Shown piece after piece: positions 29,875 through 40,429 of a stretch of DNA of 64,000 bases (within the stretch, counting starts at the first letter, position 1; the number at the start of each line of letters is the position of its first letter). The stretch comes from Tetrapisispora phaffii CBS 4417 (lineage: Eukaryota; Ascomycota; Saccharomycetes; Saccharomycetales; Saccharomycetaceae), in NCBI RefSeq assembly GCF_000236905.1, contig NC_016525.1, positions 620,001 through 684,000 on the forward strand, written 5' to 3'. A model generated the notes under the pieces. It was given only the letters and a program-made list of their open reading frames with translations, searched no databases and was not told the origin of the DNA. The position numbers and the translations under genes were made by a program.

Positions 29875-30525
29875 ATGTCTCGCAGATACCAACCTAATTT
29901 ATTGATCACTGGTACTCCAGGTTGTGGGAAGTCTACAACTTGTGAGCTTTTACAGAGGAGACTATCTGATTATACCTACTACAATATTTCTGACTTTGCT
30001 AAGGAACATAACTGCTATGATGGTTTTGATGAGGGACGTAAATCGCATATTGTCGATGAAGATAAGTTGTTGGATGAATTAGAACCACTATTACGTAAAG
30101 GCAAATGTATTGTTGATTGGCACGTTAACGATGTGTTTCCAGAAAGGTTGATTGATTTAGTTGTTGTGTTGAGATGTGATAACTCTGTATTGTACGACAG
30201 ATTGAAATCAAGAGGTTATCATGATTCAAAGATCGATGAAAACATGGATGCCGAGATCATGGGAGTCGTTTTACAAGATGCTCAAGAATCTTACGCTCAG
30301 GAGATTGTTGTTGAATTGCAAAGTGATACAACTGAACAAATGGATGAGAATGTCGATAAAATTGTTGATTGGGTAGAGTTATGGATCAAACAACACAAAA
30401 ACGGTGTCACAAATGAATTGTCCAAAAAGGCCGCCTCGAGCGCTAACGAGAGTGCAAGTGAGAGTGAGCAAAAAGAAGAAGAAGAGGAGGAGGAGGAGGA
30501 GGAAGGGTCTGACGATGGTAACTAG
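29875..30525 (+). CDS. FAP7: Adenylate kinase-like ribosome assembly factor Fap7
   Basis: 216 residues (S. cerevisiae Fap7, YDL166C, is 197). Walker A is GTPGCGKST (13-21), followed by the NMP-type segment YYNISDFAKEHNCYDGFDEGRKSHIVDEDKL. IVDWHVNDVFPERLIDLVVVLRCDN is the Walker-B-like region and LKSRGYHDSKIDENMDAEIMGVVLQDA the lid region. Fap7 (human AK6/hCINAP) binds Rps14 and drives late 40S maturation at site D. The C-terminus is extended by an acidic tail encoded by a GAA/GAG run at about 30475-30505. RRPE/PAC-like motifs upstream fit ribosome-biogenesis control. Confidence 0.96.
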   Translation: MSRRYQPNLLITGTPGCGKSTTCELLQRRLSDYTYYNISDFAKEHNCYDGFDEGRKSHIVDEDKLLDELEPLLRKGKCIVDWHVNDVFPERLIDLVVVLRCDNSVLYDRLKSRGYHDSKIDENMDAEIMGVVLQDAQESYAQEIVVELQSDTTEQMDENVDKIVDWVELWIKQHKNGVTNELSKKAASSANESASESEQKEEEEEEEEEEGSDDGN

Positions 30526-31107
30526 ACGTTATTGTTCTCCAACGATATGCATACGACTTACATAGATGTAAAATAAATAGTGATAAATTTCAATTCAATT
30601 TGCTGTCTCGACTTGTAAAGACTTCAAATAAACATTAAATCTTATCTGTGTAACATCACAACACTATGCTATTATAATCAATCGTTTATAACCTCGAAGT
30701 TCTGATGCCAGATCCTTCAAAAATCGATCCATTCTGTACCTTAATTTCGACTTCTTAAACTTTGCTTGAAAATTTTTTTTCAAAGTCTGCGTTGAGAATT
30801 GAAAACATGTTAGAATAGAAACTCAAAAGTTCGATGAGTTGCATTGTGATATAAGAAGATATAATAAATTCAATAATGGCTATGACGTTATTTATTGTTA
30901 TATTCTTCTAGGTCTAGCAATAGGATAGGGATTGACAATATCTTTGTGTTCTCTTTAGGTTATAAGATCTTTTTTTTGCATTATAAGTTTTGGTAACATT
31001 CTCATATTTGTCAGTGTGTGTGAATAGTGCGAAGTTGTTGGCTGAGTGGTGCTGGTTATAATCAATAGTAGGTCAGATAAATAATTAACATTAAATAAGT
31101 AGGAAAG
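30526..31107. other. Intergenic FAP7-NRP1
   Basis: About 580 bp. AT-rich with poly-T tracts near 30771-30780 and 30969-30976. No gene or clear site seen. Confidence 0.5.
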
Positions 31108-33072
31108 ATGTATTATATTTTTGTAGAGACTGAGACTTTACATAAAATAGAAACTCCGAAAGACCACACACAAATAGTTAGTTTAAGCTATCAATTGATT
31201 AATGTTGAGTATAAAGAGGACCTATCTTATGATGTTAAAAAAAATGATGTTGTCATCTTATCATTAGGTGATTCTATGGCGAATGGGGATATTATGACTT
31301 TCAAAGATATTATTGAACAATTCTCTAGAAACGTTGAAAAAACAATAGGAAACGAGGAAAAAGTTCTATGCTCATTGAATTCAACCTGGGACCTTCGTGT
31401 AACTATTCCAAGACAATCAAATGATGAAGGTATCATCTTACCGTCTTTTTTAAAGTTACCAATTATTTTTGACCTGTGGAAAGAATATCAGAGATGGTGT
31501 AATCTACATTTCTCTGAAATCAATACTATGAAGACAAAGAAGTATAAGGATTCATCAGAATTATACAAAATCTTGGAAATAAATCAAAATTCTGATGCCA
31601 AAACAAATAACGAAAAATTAAATGATAGAAGTGGTAATATTAACATGGATCGCGGGTATAAAAAGAACGATGTTAGAAGCACAGTAGATGTATTCATGGC
31701 AATTGTTGACAAATGTTCGACTCCAGAGGATCATGAATCTGTATTGACTCATCCTTATAACTCAAATGTGGACTTCCAAACATTTATTCAAGAAACATCA
31801 AAAATAATTTATATGAATAATTTACCACCAGATACAACACAAAGTGAGTTGGAATCATGGTTTGCACAGTTTGGAATTAAACCAGCAAGATTATGGACGG
31901 TTAGGAACATTTTGGAAAGTACATCTTATACAAATTCTAATGGGAACTCCAATAATAGCCCCTATGTAGAAGAACATGATAGTATTTCTGGTTTTGCTGT
32001 ATTTCAGACTCATAAAGAAGCTACAGATGCGTTGTTGCTAAATGGTCGTTCCATTTTGTCAAACATGGCTAATACAAAACAACCAAGGGTGGTTGAGCAT
32101 ATTGTAGAATTGCAACCATCATCTATGGTGATTTTAGAGAGAATTCAAGAAATCTCCTCACAGTTTCCTCAAAGCAAAAATAAACCTAGACCAGGTGATT
32201 GGAACTGTATGTCATGTGGTTTTTCGAACTTCCAAAGAAGAACTTCATGTTTTAGATGTTCCTTCCCTGCAGCAACTTCAAATAATGGAAATGGAACAAA
32301 TGTTAATAATACCATAAATACGAGAAAATATAATAATGGTAATAATGAGAATTCTTTGAACTCCGCTAATAAAAACACTATGAATTCTTATTCGTTAAAC
32401 CAATACCAACTTGATAATAAAGACCGCATTTCTACAGATATTCACTCCCCAATGGATTCTTCCAATTACAATAATATGGGCATATATGGTGGGAATATTT
32501 CTGCAGGTAATAACATTTTAACTCAAAATTCGAATATGATCATGAATAATGTCAATAATCATAATTTACTTTCAAATTATGATAATTTAACAGGAAATAT
32601 AGGGTATTCTTTAAATAACGGTCATACCAATAACCAATATCGTTATAACCATAATAATCATTTGGGTTTTCAAAACAACGCATATAATGCAAATAATAAC
32701 AGGTACAGCAACCAAGGTAATGGGTTAAATAACGGAGGCTCTAATGTTCCATTCAGAGCCGGTGATTGGAAATGTAGTGCATGTAGCTACCATAATTTTG
32801 CAAAGAATATCGTGTGTCTTCGTTGTGGAGGTCCAAAAACTCAAGCTATTTTAAATGATATGAATAAATCAATGTCTCATAATTCAGGACAGAAGTATAA
32901 CGGCCATTCAAATCATAAATCTCAGTATAATGATCATGAAAAAATGGGTTCAAATAATAGGGTCGATACTCCAACTTCGAGTTCCACGGTATCATCAGAA
33001 GACTTACATGATAAGAACATAAACAAGGAATATTACATTGATAACAAGAAGCACAATAATTCATTTGTTTAA
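31108..33072 (+). CDS. NRP1: RRM and RanBP2-type zinc-finger RNA-binding protein Nrp1
   Basis: 654 residues (S. cerevisiae Nrp1, YDL167C, is 719). The N-terminal ~190 residues form the conserved Nrp1 domain, with IFVETETLHKIETPK and LCSLNSTWDLRVTIPRQ. An RRM (~231-335) starts at IIYMNNLPPDTTQSELESWFAQFG. Two RanBP2 zinc fingers follow: PGDWNCMSCGFSNFQRRTSCFRC (~362) and AGDWKCSACSYHNFAKNIVCLRC (~551), each with four Cys. They are separated by an Asn-rich, probably prion-like linker. Nrp1 localises to stress granules. Neighbours FAP7 and SFA1 match S. cerevisiae. Confidence 0.96.
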   Translation: MYYIFVETETLHKIETPKDHTQIVSLSYQLINVEYKEDLSYDVKKNDVVILSLGDSMANGDIMTFKDIIEQFSRNVEKTIGNEEKVLCSLNSTWDLRVTIPRQSNDEGIILPSFLKLPIIFDLWKEYQRWCNLHFSEINTMKTKKYKDSSELYKILEINQNSDAKTNNEKLNDRSGNINMDRGYKKNDVRSTVDVFMAIVDKCSTPEDHESVLTHPYNSNVDFQTFIQETSKIIYMNNLPPDTTQSELESWFAQFGIKPARLWTVRNILESTSYTNSNGNSNNSPYVEEHDSISGFAVFQTHKEATDALLLNGRSILSNMANTKQPRVVEHIVELQPSSMVILERIQEISSQFPQSKNKPRPGDWNCMSCGFSNFQRRTSCFRCSFPAATSNNGNGTNVNNTINTRKYNNGNNENSLNSANKNTMNSYSLNQYQLDNKDRISTDIHSPMDSSNYNNMGIYGGNISAGNNILTQNSNMIMNNVNNHNLLSNYDNLTGNIGYSLNNGHTNNQYRYNHNNHLGFQNNAYNANNNRYSNQGNGLNNGGSNVPFRAGDWKCSACSYHNFAKNIVCLRCGGPKTQAILNDMNKSMSHNSGQKYNGHSNHKSQYNDHEKMGSNNRVDTPTSSSTVSSEDLHDKNINKEYYIDNKKHNNSFV

Positions 33073-33404
33073 TATTGTTTTCATATAGTTTATATGTTAA
33101 CAACAGTATATCATATATGCAAAAAGTAATAACTTTTACTTTGGTATTATATGATAATATAGCATATACAAATTTTCAGTTAGGTTAGGCAATTTATAAA
33201 TTTGGGATTTAGTATAAAATAAAAATATCAAGCTATCGTCATTTAGTGTTGCGTATAATTATAAAGGGAAATGGATAAATTTTATGAATTAAAGATAAAA
33301 TTTCGAAAACTTTTGCGATCAGAGCTACTCTTGGGTTATGATGAAATTTTGAAATTAACTACATTCATAAATATGAAGTATATATTCTTGTTACCCTATA
33401 TATA
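33073..33404. other. Convergent intergenic NRP1 / SFA1
   Basis: About 330 bp of AT-rich 3' flanks. An 86-codon + frame at 33271 runs antisense into the SFA1 3' end and is not family-like. Confidence 0.5.
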
Positions 33405-34550
33405 TTATGTTGAAGTGTCCAAAACTGTTCTTAGGCAACTACCATTGTGTAAGTCTTCAAAAGCAGCATTGATTTCAGTAAAAGGTCTTCTACCGGTGAT
33501 GAATTCATCAACCTTTAGAGTACCACTTTGATAATCCTTAATTAGACCACCCATTTCGGATCTACCTTTAATACCACCAAAAGCGGAACCTCTCCATACT
33601 CTTCCAGTAACCAATTGGAATGGTCTAGTAGCTATTTCTTGACCAGCGGCAGCAACACCAATGATGATAGATTGACCCCAACCCTTGTGACAAGCTTCCA
33701 ATGCGTTTCTCATTACATTGACGTTACCGGTACAGTCGAAGGTGAAATCTAAACCACCGTCGGTCATTTCGATTAACTTGGATACGATGTCCTCGCTATC
33801 TTTCAATTCTTTCGGATTAACGAAGTCAGTAGCGCCAAACTCAAATGACCAATCTTTCTTATCGTTATTTAAGTCTACAACGATGATTTTGGAAGCGCCT
33901 CTAGACTTAGCACCTTGAACCACAGATAGACCAACTGTACCAGCACCGAAAACGGCAACAGTGTCACCTTTTTGAATGTTAGCAGTTTTAATGGCAGCAC
34001 CATAGCCGGTAGTAACACCGCAACCTAGCAAAGCGGTTGGTTCGAAGGAAACAGATTTGTCGAAAGCAACAAGTGAAACATCAGCAACAACAGTGTATTG
34101 CGAAAAAGTGGAACAACCCATGAAGTGGTAAATTGGTTTACCATCTTTGTCGTGGAATCTAGTAGTGCCATCTGGCATGACACCTTTACCTTGAGTAGCT
34201 CTAACAGAACCACATAAGTTAGTTTTACCAGACAAACAAAATTTACATTTGCCACATTCAGCGGTGTACAATGCAATAACATGGTCACCGACCTTGACAT
34301 TAGTGACATCAGCACCAATAGATTCGACAATACCAGAACCTTCATGACCTAAAACACATGGAAAAAGACCTTCTGGATCGACCCCAGATAAAGAATAAGC
34401 ATCAGTATGGCACACAGCAGTCTTAACTATTTTGATTCTTACTTCGTGAGCCTTTGGTGGGTCAACAACGATTTCAGTGACAGTTAATGGCTTATTAGCC
34501 TCATAAGCAATAGCAGCAGTACAAGTGATTGGTTTACCAACAGCAGACAT
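33405..34550 (-). CDS. SFA1: Glutathione-dependent formaldehyde dehydrogenase (class III ADH)
   Basis: 381 residues (S. cerevisiae Sfa1, YDL168W, is 386). It oxidises S-hydroxymethylglutathione, reduces S-nitrosoglutathione and acts on long-chain and fusel alcohols. Catalytic zinc ligands are Cys47 in AVCHTD, His69-Glu70 in LGHEGSG and a Cys in [12 protein letters not shown]. Structural zinc cysteines are 99, 102, 105 and 113 in [15 protein letters not shown]. The NAD fold is [28 protein letters not shown]. Soluble cytosolic tetramer/dimer family. Codon use looks strongly biased (GGT, GCT/GCA, AGA), as expected for an abundant enzyme. Confidence 0.97.
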   Translation of the reverse strand: MSAVGKPITCTAAIAYEANKPLTVTEIVVDPPKAHEVRIKIVKTAVCHTDAYSLSGVDPEGLFPCVLGHEGSGIVESIGADVTNVKVGDHVIALYTAECGKCKFCLSGKTNLCGSVRATQGKGVMPDGTTRFHDKDGKPIYHFMGCSTFSQYTVVADVSLVAFDKSVSFEPTALLGCGVTTGYGAAIKTANIQKGDTVAVFGAGTVGLSVVQGAKSRGASKIIVVDLNNDKKDWSFEFGATDFVNPKELKDSEDIVSKLIEMTDGGLDFTFDCTGNVNVMRNALEACHKGWGQSIIIGVAAAGQEIATRPFQLVTGRVWRGSAFGGIKGRSEMGGLIKDYQSGTLKVDEFITGRRPFTEINAAFEDLHNGSCLRTVLDTST

Positions 34551-35371
34551 TGTTTGTAATGTGGGATCAAGTTAGTGTTTTTTCGCTGGATCAAAAGAGA
34601 AGCAAAGAGAATAACAAAGGACCAAAAAACCCACAGACTTAAATATTGAATCAGATTACAATTGAGTAACAAGAACGAATGATTAACTAAATTGAATGTA
34701 ACTAAATGGTTCTAAAAAAGGTTAGTTACGGAGTTACTATTATAAAATGTTAATGGATTTTACTGAAAAATAATATCGCTTACAGTGTGAAAAATCGCAA
34801 CTTAATGATTAATGGCATAAACTTTCAGCGTTTGGGGACAGTTGTTTATCTATATCAAGGCTAAAGGGTGATCAATAGGATAACAATTAATAATGGGTAA
34901 TATAAAGATTGCTGGTGCCTGTTTGTTTGAGTATTTCTTAGGGACGATGAGGAGAAATATCAATTATAACCATCGATCCAGGTCTTCGAGCACTGGTGGA
35001 AAACCTTGCAAAATAGTAACTGCCGAATACGGAATTTTTCACATTTTAAGGTTTTCGACGTCAGAGATTTTTACATATATGAAATCGTTTATGGTGTTTA
35101 CTGCCCATCTTCTTAAATCTAAGATATTACTGTATTAGGATGTATCGGTCGTATTGTGCGTTTAAACATCGTTTATGACAAATGTGGTTGTTTATTTTAA
35201 ATGTAGTTCGATAACTGAAGGATACATTATTATTTAAAGGGTTGGTAGCTCTTGGTAAGCTGAATCGTTAATTGATCAGGCTGCCTGTCGAGCTAGTGAT
35301 TTTGTTTCATATATTGTATAAGCAACAGAGAAGTGCGTCCAAGGGAAACGATAGACTTTTCCAACAGAGAG
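34551..35371. promoter_or_regulatory. Divergent promoter region SFA1 / COQ9
   Basis: About 820 bp. Short frames exist (for example an 81-codon one at 34893) but lack any sign of conservation. No clear regulatory consensus was recognised. Confidence 0.45.
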
Positions 35372-36169
35372 ATGATGATAAACAGAGGTAGACTAATCTT
35401 TAGAAAGTCAGGTGTCAACGCTCGTTTTTTCCACCCTGCTACTGATGAATACGTTTTGCCAAATAAACTATCGCCATGTACCTATACAAAAGATTCTCCT
35501 CAGTTTAAGATCTTGTCTCATGCTATAGATAACACTGTCACTAAATTTGGCTTCTCTGAAAGAGCTATTATTGAAGCTATGAAAGAATTGAAGATTGAAA
35601 ATCAATCGACTATGTTATCTGCCATTGGATCATCTAATTCCCCTTCTTTTTTACATTCTTCGCCATCTGTCATGGAACTTTTGAAATTTAATTTGGTTTT
35701 GAAAAGATACAGAATGATCGAAGGATTAGATCCATTGACGATGCAACAAGAGGAATTACCAAGTTTGGAGTCGTTATTGTTGAAAAGATTAGAGATGGAT
35801 ATTCCAATTGGTAAGCATATTTCAGCATTCATGTCTCAATTGGTGATACCTGGTCCATTCTTATTGGATTCGGCTTTACCAGAACTGCATAGACTAGCAG
35901 ATGATATGATTTATTTCTCAAATGAAAAGGATCATCATGATTTTGCTTGGTATTCGAAGAGGTTGGGTGTTTCTTCAGCATATATCTCTTCAAAACTGTT
36001 TATGGCTCAAGATAATTCATGCAATTATAAAGAGACGTTACAATTTGCAAAGGACAAATTAGAGAAGGTTATGAGACTGGGGGATTACTATAACAATACC
36101 GAAGAATACGCTTGGTACGTCCTATTAAATTCTGTCAATATGGTGAAATCAAGAATGTCAAGAGCTTAA
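35372..36169 (+). CDS. COQ9: Mitochondrial coenzyme Q biosynthesis protein Coq9
   Basis: 265 residues from the ATG at 35372 (S. cerevisiae Coq9, YLR201C, is 260); an ATG one codon later could also serve, and the upstream frame begins only with GTG. The N-terminus MMINRGRLIFRKSGVNARFF is a mitochondrial presequence. The body matches well: FGFSERAIIEAMKEL, AIGSSNSPSFLHSSPSVMELLKF, LPSLESLLLKRLEMDIPIG, PELHRLADDMIYFSNEKDHHDFAWYSKRLGVSS and RLGDYYNNTEEYAWYVLL. Coq9 is a TetR-fold lipid-binding subunit of the CoQ synthome that assists Coq7 on the matrix side of the inner membrane. Confidence 0.97.
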   Translation: MMINRGRLIFRKSGVNARFFHPATDEYVLPNKLSPCTYTKDSPQFKILSHAIDNTVTKFGFSERAIIEAMKELKIENQSTMLSAIGSSNSPSFLHSSPSVMELLKFNLVLKRYRMIEGLDPLTMQQEELPSLESLLLKRLEMDIPIGKHISAFMSQLVIPGPFLLDSALPELHRLADDMIYFSNEKDHHDFAWYSKRLGVSSAYISSKLFMAQDNSCNYKETLQFAKDKLEKVMRLGDYYNNTEEYAWYVLLNSVNMVKSRMSRA

Positions 36170-36465
36170 AAACACTACAAGCCAGTCCATATGTAAGTAT
36201 TATACTTAAACTTTAACCTTATATTCTTTTTTTATATAAAATGTTGCTTCCCATTATAGAGCTTTGTAAATAATTCATTTTCTACGGTACATGCCTGTAT
36301 AGACTAAACTACGTATAATAAATAAGAGCTATAAATTTCAAATTATAGACTAATGGTGAGTACAGTAATACAATTGATGCTATAAATCAGTTTGCTTCAA
36401 ATTTGCACTCATTCAATTTTCTATAATTTTAATAATGCAATAAAAAACGTTTGTAAATATTAATT

Positions 36466-36789
36466 CTAGTTAGCACCGCGCATCTTCATTAGTTCCCCTC
36501 TTAACTTATCCAGTTCATCTTGCTTTGTTTTAATGTTTTCCTCACAACGTTTGATTTCATTCTCGATAAATTCTAATCTTTTTTCCACATTAGATTTGGC
36601 TTCGAATTGTTCAATAGGTAACATGACATTACCAGTTAATTTATAAATAGGTGTATCTTCATTCAAATCATTGAATTCATCATTAACTATTTTGTTTTCT
36701 TGCAATTGTGTTTCCAATTTTTGTCTTGCAATAATTAATTCTTCTAGTTCACCTTGAACAGATTGGTATTTGGCAGCTACGTCGGACAT
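36466..36789 (-). CDS. YKE2: Prefoldin subunit 6 (Yke2/Gim1)
   Basis: 107 residues (S. cerevisiae Yke2, YLR200W, is 114). Beta-type prefoldin with two long coiled-coil helices (~1-42 and ~70-105) around a beta hairpin. ELIIARQKLETQLQENKIVNDEFNDL and EDTPIYKLTGNVMLPIEQFEAKSNVEKRLEFIENEI align closely with Yke2. The hexameric prefoldin delivers tubulin and actin to CCT. It is convergent with COQ9 and divergent from PBA1, the YLR201C/200W/199C layout. Confidence 0.97.
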   Translation of the reverse strand: MSDVAAKYQSVQGELEELIIARQKLETQLQENKIVNDEFNDLNEDTPIYKLTGNVMLPIEQFEAKSNVEKRLEFIENEIKRCEENIKTKQDELDKLRGELMKMRGAN

Positions 36790-37194
36790 CTTTTATGGTT
36801 ACTACTTACCTGAACTTTACCTTCTAGCTTATGTGTAAAATAAAGTTACCTTATTAAATATTAAGATAGTTTTAAAAACAGGAGTAAGTGCACATAATTG
36901 AAAAAACAAATGACCATTCAAATTAACCATTCTCAAAATTTTATCATTTATGTTTAGATTATTCCATTAATCAATTTTAATGCTTGAAGTCAATTAAAAT
37001 ATCAAAAATGAGTGTAAGCGAAAAAGTGTAGATGGAACTTAAAAAATTAGTAAGGTAACAGTTATCAAATATAAGGAGTATCTGAAATGTATGTTATTAT
37101 AAAACGTCTGCTAATGTTTGCTAATATAAACATTGAAGTGCTTTTTGATACTTTTAATCAACAGCATAAAAATCAAAGATTAATTTAAAGCAAG
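36790..37194. promoter_or_regulatory. Divergent promoter YKE2 / PBA1
   Basis: About 400 bp, AT-rich. The proteasome-associated PACE element (GGTGGCAAA) that might be expected for PBA1 was looked for and not found. Confidence 0.45.
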
Positions 37195-38153
37195 ATGCTA
37201 GTATGTGTTACTTACGACCTATTTTTAATTAAAGACCTTTTTGTTATCGATGAAAGGTGGAATTAATTGGTTAGATCAAGTGTTACTAACAGAATATCTC
37301 ATTTATTTAGTTTAAACAATGGAATGATCTTGCGGAGCCTAGACATCAGTTGATGTCTCCATCTTTGTCCACTAACATTGAATCATTACAATTACAAAAT
37401 ATACCAGAAGTGTCAATGACAAATTTAAAATATGAAGATTTTGAGAATGTTATTGTTACTACAAAGACTATGAATGCATTATTTCCAAATAAAACACTTA
37501 ATCTTACTAAAGTAGGGGAACTTAGCTCTTCATTGGTGTTAAATGAAAATGAAAAAGTGCCCACTGCAGAACATTACTCTTGGGATTATAAGGAAAATTT
37601 CCCTAATGAAGTAGATATTTATTCTCAAGAGGCCATTGAATCAGAGATAGGATCTAATGAATCAAAAAAATACAATTTTCAAATACCGATCATGGCATAT
37701 GACAAAACGTTATTAATTTCCATTGAGGAAAATTTCATTAAGATGTCTCCCATTTTCAGTAACTTAACTGCAGAAAAGATCCTGAAAGTAATATTAACTT
37801 TTTGCAACTCAAATATAGGTATATTAACACTTGGTACCTCTGATAGAGTTGCAGCCATTAGAAAATTAACACCAGAAAATAGTACGTTGGTGGCTCCAGA
37901 ATTTATCACAGGTTTTGTCGGTAGTTTTATTTCTCAACTTGTCATTTTGGAAGTTCCTAACTACAAAGCTGTTATCGTTCCTAGCGAAGGACCAATAGGT
38001 TTCGAAAAGCTGTCTATTGAGACAATAAGTGAATTAATTGATATTTGTAAAGAAAATCTAAATATAAATGACCCTAAATATTCCAATGAGTCTCATCGTC
38101 TGTGGAAGGTTGCAGGGTCAGCTATGGGAGCACAAACTGGATTATATATATAA
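37195..38153 (+). CDS. PBA1: Proteasome assembly chaperone Pba1, two exons (37195-37200 joined to 37311-38153)
   Basis: Spliced product of 282 residues (S. cerevisiae Pba1, YLR199C, is 276). Exon 1 is just ATGCTA (Met-Leu). The 110-nt intron has GTATGT, TACTAAC and TAG. Exon 2 starts TTT AAA CAA TGG, giving MLFKQWNDLAEPRH, which matches my recollection of S. cerevisiae MLFKQWNDLPEPKH, also from a split gene. Without splicing the frame has no ATG before 37353. Other conserved parts are VIVTTKTMNALFPNK, HYSWDYKENFPNEVD, VAPEFITGFVGSFISQLVI, VPSEGPIGFEKLS and the C-terminal GAQTGLYI. Pba1-Pba2 binds alpha-ring surfaces during 20S assembly through an HbYX motif at the C-terminus of the complex. 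Confidence 0.95.
37201..37310 (+). other. PBA1: Spliceosomal intron of PBA1 (110 nt)
   Basis: 5' splice site GTATGT (37201-37206), branch site TACTAAC (37284-37290), 3' splice site TAG (37308-37310), branch-to-acceptor distance about 20 nt. All three signals are perfect yeast consensus, and joining restores the conserved N-terminus. Confidence 0.95.
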
Positions 38154-38540
38154 GTGTTTTACAAAGTAGTGAAAATTTACAATGATTGATACACATAGGT
38201 TATATAACAATATAGTTACATCACAGTTATCGTCATTTCCTTAACGTATTGAAGATATGTCATACTAATAATTTGATGATCTGATACAAGACTTTTTTAA
38301 ACTCGATATATAAAATTTTTAATTAATATAAAATGAACACGGTGTGTTAAATTGTGGGGAAGTTAACCTAGGTTATGATTAGAATTTCCATCTAATTTTG
38401 CAAGTATCTTCCATCCACTATATCTAAATATATAGTACATAATATTAGTTAAGATGGTAAATATGTAAAGAAATTAATGACGTTTTGAAAAATGAATTGT
38501 AATAACATGATCTAACAATAATGATCAAACTTTAGGAAGT
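38154..38540. other. Convergent intergenic PBA1 / NOP56
   Basis: About 390 bp of AT-rich 3' flanks; nothing further recognised. Confidence 0.5.
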
Positions 38541-40070
38541 CTAATCCTTCTTCTTTTTATCTTTCTTTTCCTTCTTGTCTTTCTTCTCTTTCTTGTCTTT
38601 CTTTTCCTTTTTGTCCTTCTTTTCCTTCTTGTCTTTCTTTTCCTTCTTTTCTTTCTTCTCCTTCTTAGATTTCTTTTCTTCATCTTCAGAGTCAGAAACT
38701 TCTAACTTTCTCTTCTTAGATGATTTAGTTTCTTCAGCAGCATCTTCACTCTTTGGAGCATCCTTGTTGTATAGTTTCATAGCTTCTTGAATAGCTAATT
38801 CATTCTTTAAAGTTGGAGAACCGGTAGCGTAGAATTCTAATCTTTGTTCAACTTGTTTCTTTAAGACAGAACCAAAGACGTTAGTTGGTTCATCGGAGTA
38901 GTTATCAATTCTAGAAGCCATGGAACATTTGTTAGCCAAGTATCTTGAGATTCTACCCTTGTTTTTAGCAGCAGCCTTGGCAATGAAACCACTGTGATAA
39001 ATTAGACCATACTTTGGAGTGTTACCCTTTGTTTTCAATGCTCTGAATAAAGCCTTTTCAGCACCTAAAATTTGGACAGTAGAAGCAGCTTGTTTAGATA
39101 AGTTAGTTAAAGAACCAGCGTGAGAGATTAATCTAGCACCAATAACTTCACCAATTAATTCAGACAAATTTGGAGCGACGGTATGCATCTTTTCACACAA
39201 GTAGTCGTATAATTGTCTTCTGTATTCTACTAATGAAACAACTCTCTTAGCGAAAACACAAATGTTATCCATATCAGTTTCAGATAAATCTTGGCCCATA
39301 GATATTCTAGCGTTGTCGATGACTCTTTGAGAAATACCAGCGTCGTCATTTAAGATGGCGGTTAAATCGTGTAAAGATTCGTCGTTTAGAGAAGCTTTGT
39401 CTTTGATGAATAAGACTAATCTAGCAAATGAATAGTTGTCTGGAACTAACTTGGCTAGTTCCGGGAAGTGCCAACCGTACCATTCCTTAACTCTCATAGC
39501 AAAAGTGTTGATATCTTTGTCTAATTGATCCAATAGAGCGATAGCTTGGATGATATGGTTATCATTCTTTTGAACGGAGAACTTCACTTTAGCCCTTGAG
39601 TAAGCGTGACCCAAACCTAATTGAGCTCTGTCTAAATCACCAGTTTGTAGATCTTTGAATAATTTTTCACCATGTAATCTGATACCACGTAATAGATCTT
39701 GTGCTAATTCATTAGCCATACAGTCGACATATGGGAAATCTTCCTTAATAGATGGACCTAAGTTTTTGTCAGAAATACCCAAAACGACAGACTTCTTTTC
39801 AGAACCTTTTGGTAAGTTTAAATCCAGTAAAGCTTTCAAATTTTCGGAAACTAAACCTTCGGAAATGTCATTAGCATTTTCTAAAGCTTCGGCAGCACCT
39901 TTGAAAGGAGCAAAAGAAACCAATTCGACTAACTTAGTGAAAGAACCAAAATCGTTAATTTGCTGTTGAACCTCACCTAATCTAGAACCGATGTCATCTT
40001 GTTGCAACTTAACTTTGAAGATAGCGTAACCAGTTGGTTCTTCATATAATAAATATTCGATTGGAGCCAT
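38541..40070 (-). CDS. NOP56: Box C/D snoRNP core protein Nop56
   Basis: 509 residues (S. cerevisiae Nop56/Sik1, YLR197W, is 504). N-terminal Nop56 domain (MAPIEYLLYEEPTGYAIFKV), coiled coil, and the Nop domain (~285-410) with LSELIGEVIGARLISHAGSLTNLSKQAASTVQILGAEKALFRALKTKGNTPKYGLIYHSG-type signature (only parts quoted as markers: GARLISHAGSL, GNTPKYGLIYHS). The last ~60 residues are a Lys/Glu/Asp repeat (KKEKKDKKEKKDKK), typical of nucleolar Nop56/Nop58, with DSEDEE as a CK2-like site. Nop56 with Nop1, Nop58 and Snu13 guides rRNA 2'-O-methylation. Upstream PAC and RRPE motifs fit ribosome-biogenesis regulation. Confidence 0.97.
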   Translation of the reverse strand: MAPIEYLLYEEPTGYAIFKVKLQQDDIGSRLGEVQQQINDFGSFTKLVELVSFAPFKGAAEALENANDISEGLVSENLKALLDLNLPKGSEKKSVVLGISDKNLGPSIKEDFPYVDCMANELAQDLLRGIRLHGEKLFKDLQTGDLDRAQLGLGHAYSRAKVKFSVQKNDNHIIQAIALLDQLDKDINTFAMRVKEWYGWHFPELAKLVPDNYSFARLVLFIKDKASLNDESLHDLTAILNDDAGISQRVIDNARISMGQDLSETDMDNICVFAKRVVSLVEYRRQLYDYLCEKMHTVAPNLSELIGEVIGARLISHAGSLTNLSKQAASTVQILGAEKALFRALKTKGNTPKYGLIYHSGFIAKAAAKNKGRISRYLANKCSMASRIDNYSDEPTNVFGSVLKKQVEQRLEFYATGSPTLKNELAIQEAMKLYNKDAPKSEDAAEETKSSKKRKLEVSDSEDEEKKSKKEKKEKKEKKDKKEKKDKKEKKDKKEKKDKKEKKDKKKKD

Positions 40071-40403
40071 CTTTCTTGATTCTTATAACAGTATTCTTGT
40101 TTGACGACTTCCTGATATTCTATATGTATATATTATAGATAGATATGAATATAAATCACAGTACTATCAATGAAAGCTGTTATGATGCACTAATATATAA
40201 ATAGATGAATATAAATAACTAATGTTTCACTAATAAAAGATCACTAGTAAGAGTGTGATTAACTGAACGTCAATGAAAATTTGATACTAAAGATTACTAA
40301 CTTTTTTCACTATGTTTCTGTACTACAAGCACTATAATAACTATAATATTTCTAGTTGACAAGATGAGTTAATGAAGAAAAAAGTTTTAAAAATTTTTTT
40401 CAC

Positions 40404-40429
40404 ATCTCATCGCAACATTTGAAAAATTT
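40404..40429 (-). promoter_or_regulatory. PAC + RRPE pair of the NOP56 promoter
   Basis: PAC consensus GCGATGAGAT on the - strand (40404-40413) and RRPE TGAAAAATTT (40420-40429) only 6 nt apart, about 335-360 bp before the NOP56 start. In yeast PAC binds Dot6/Tod6 and RRPE binds Stb3, giving growth-regulated expression. Confidence 0.75.
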
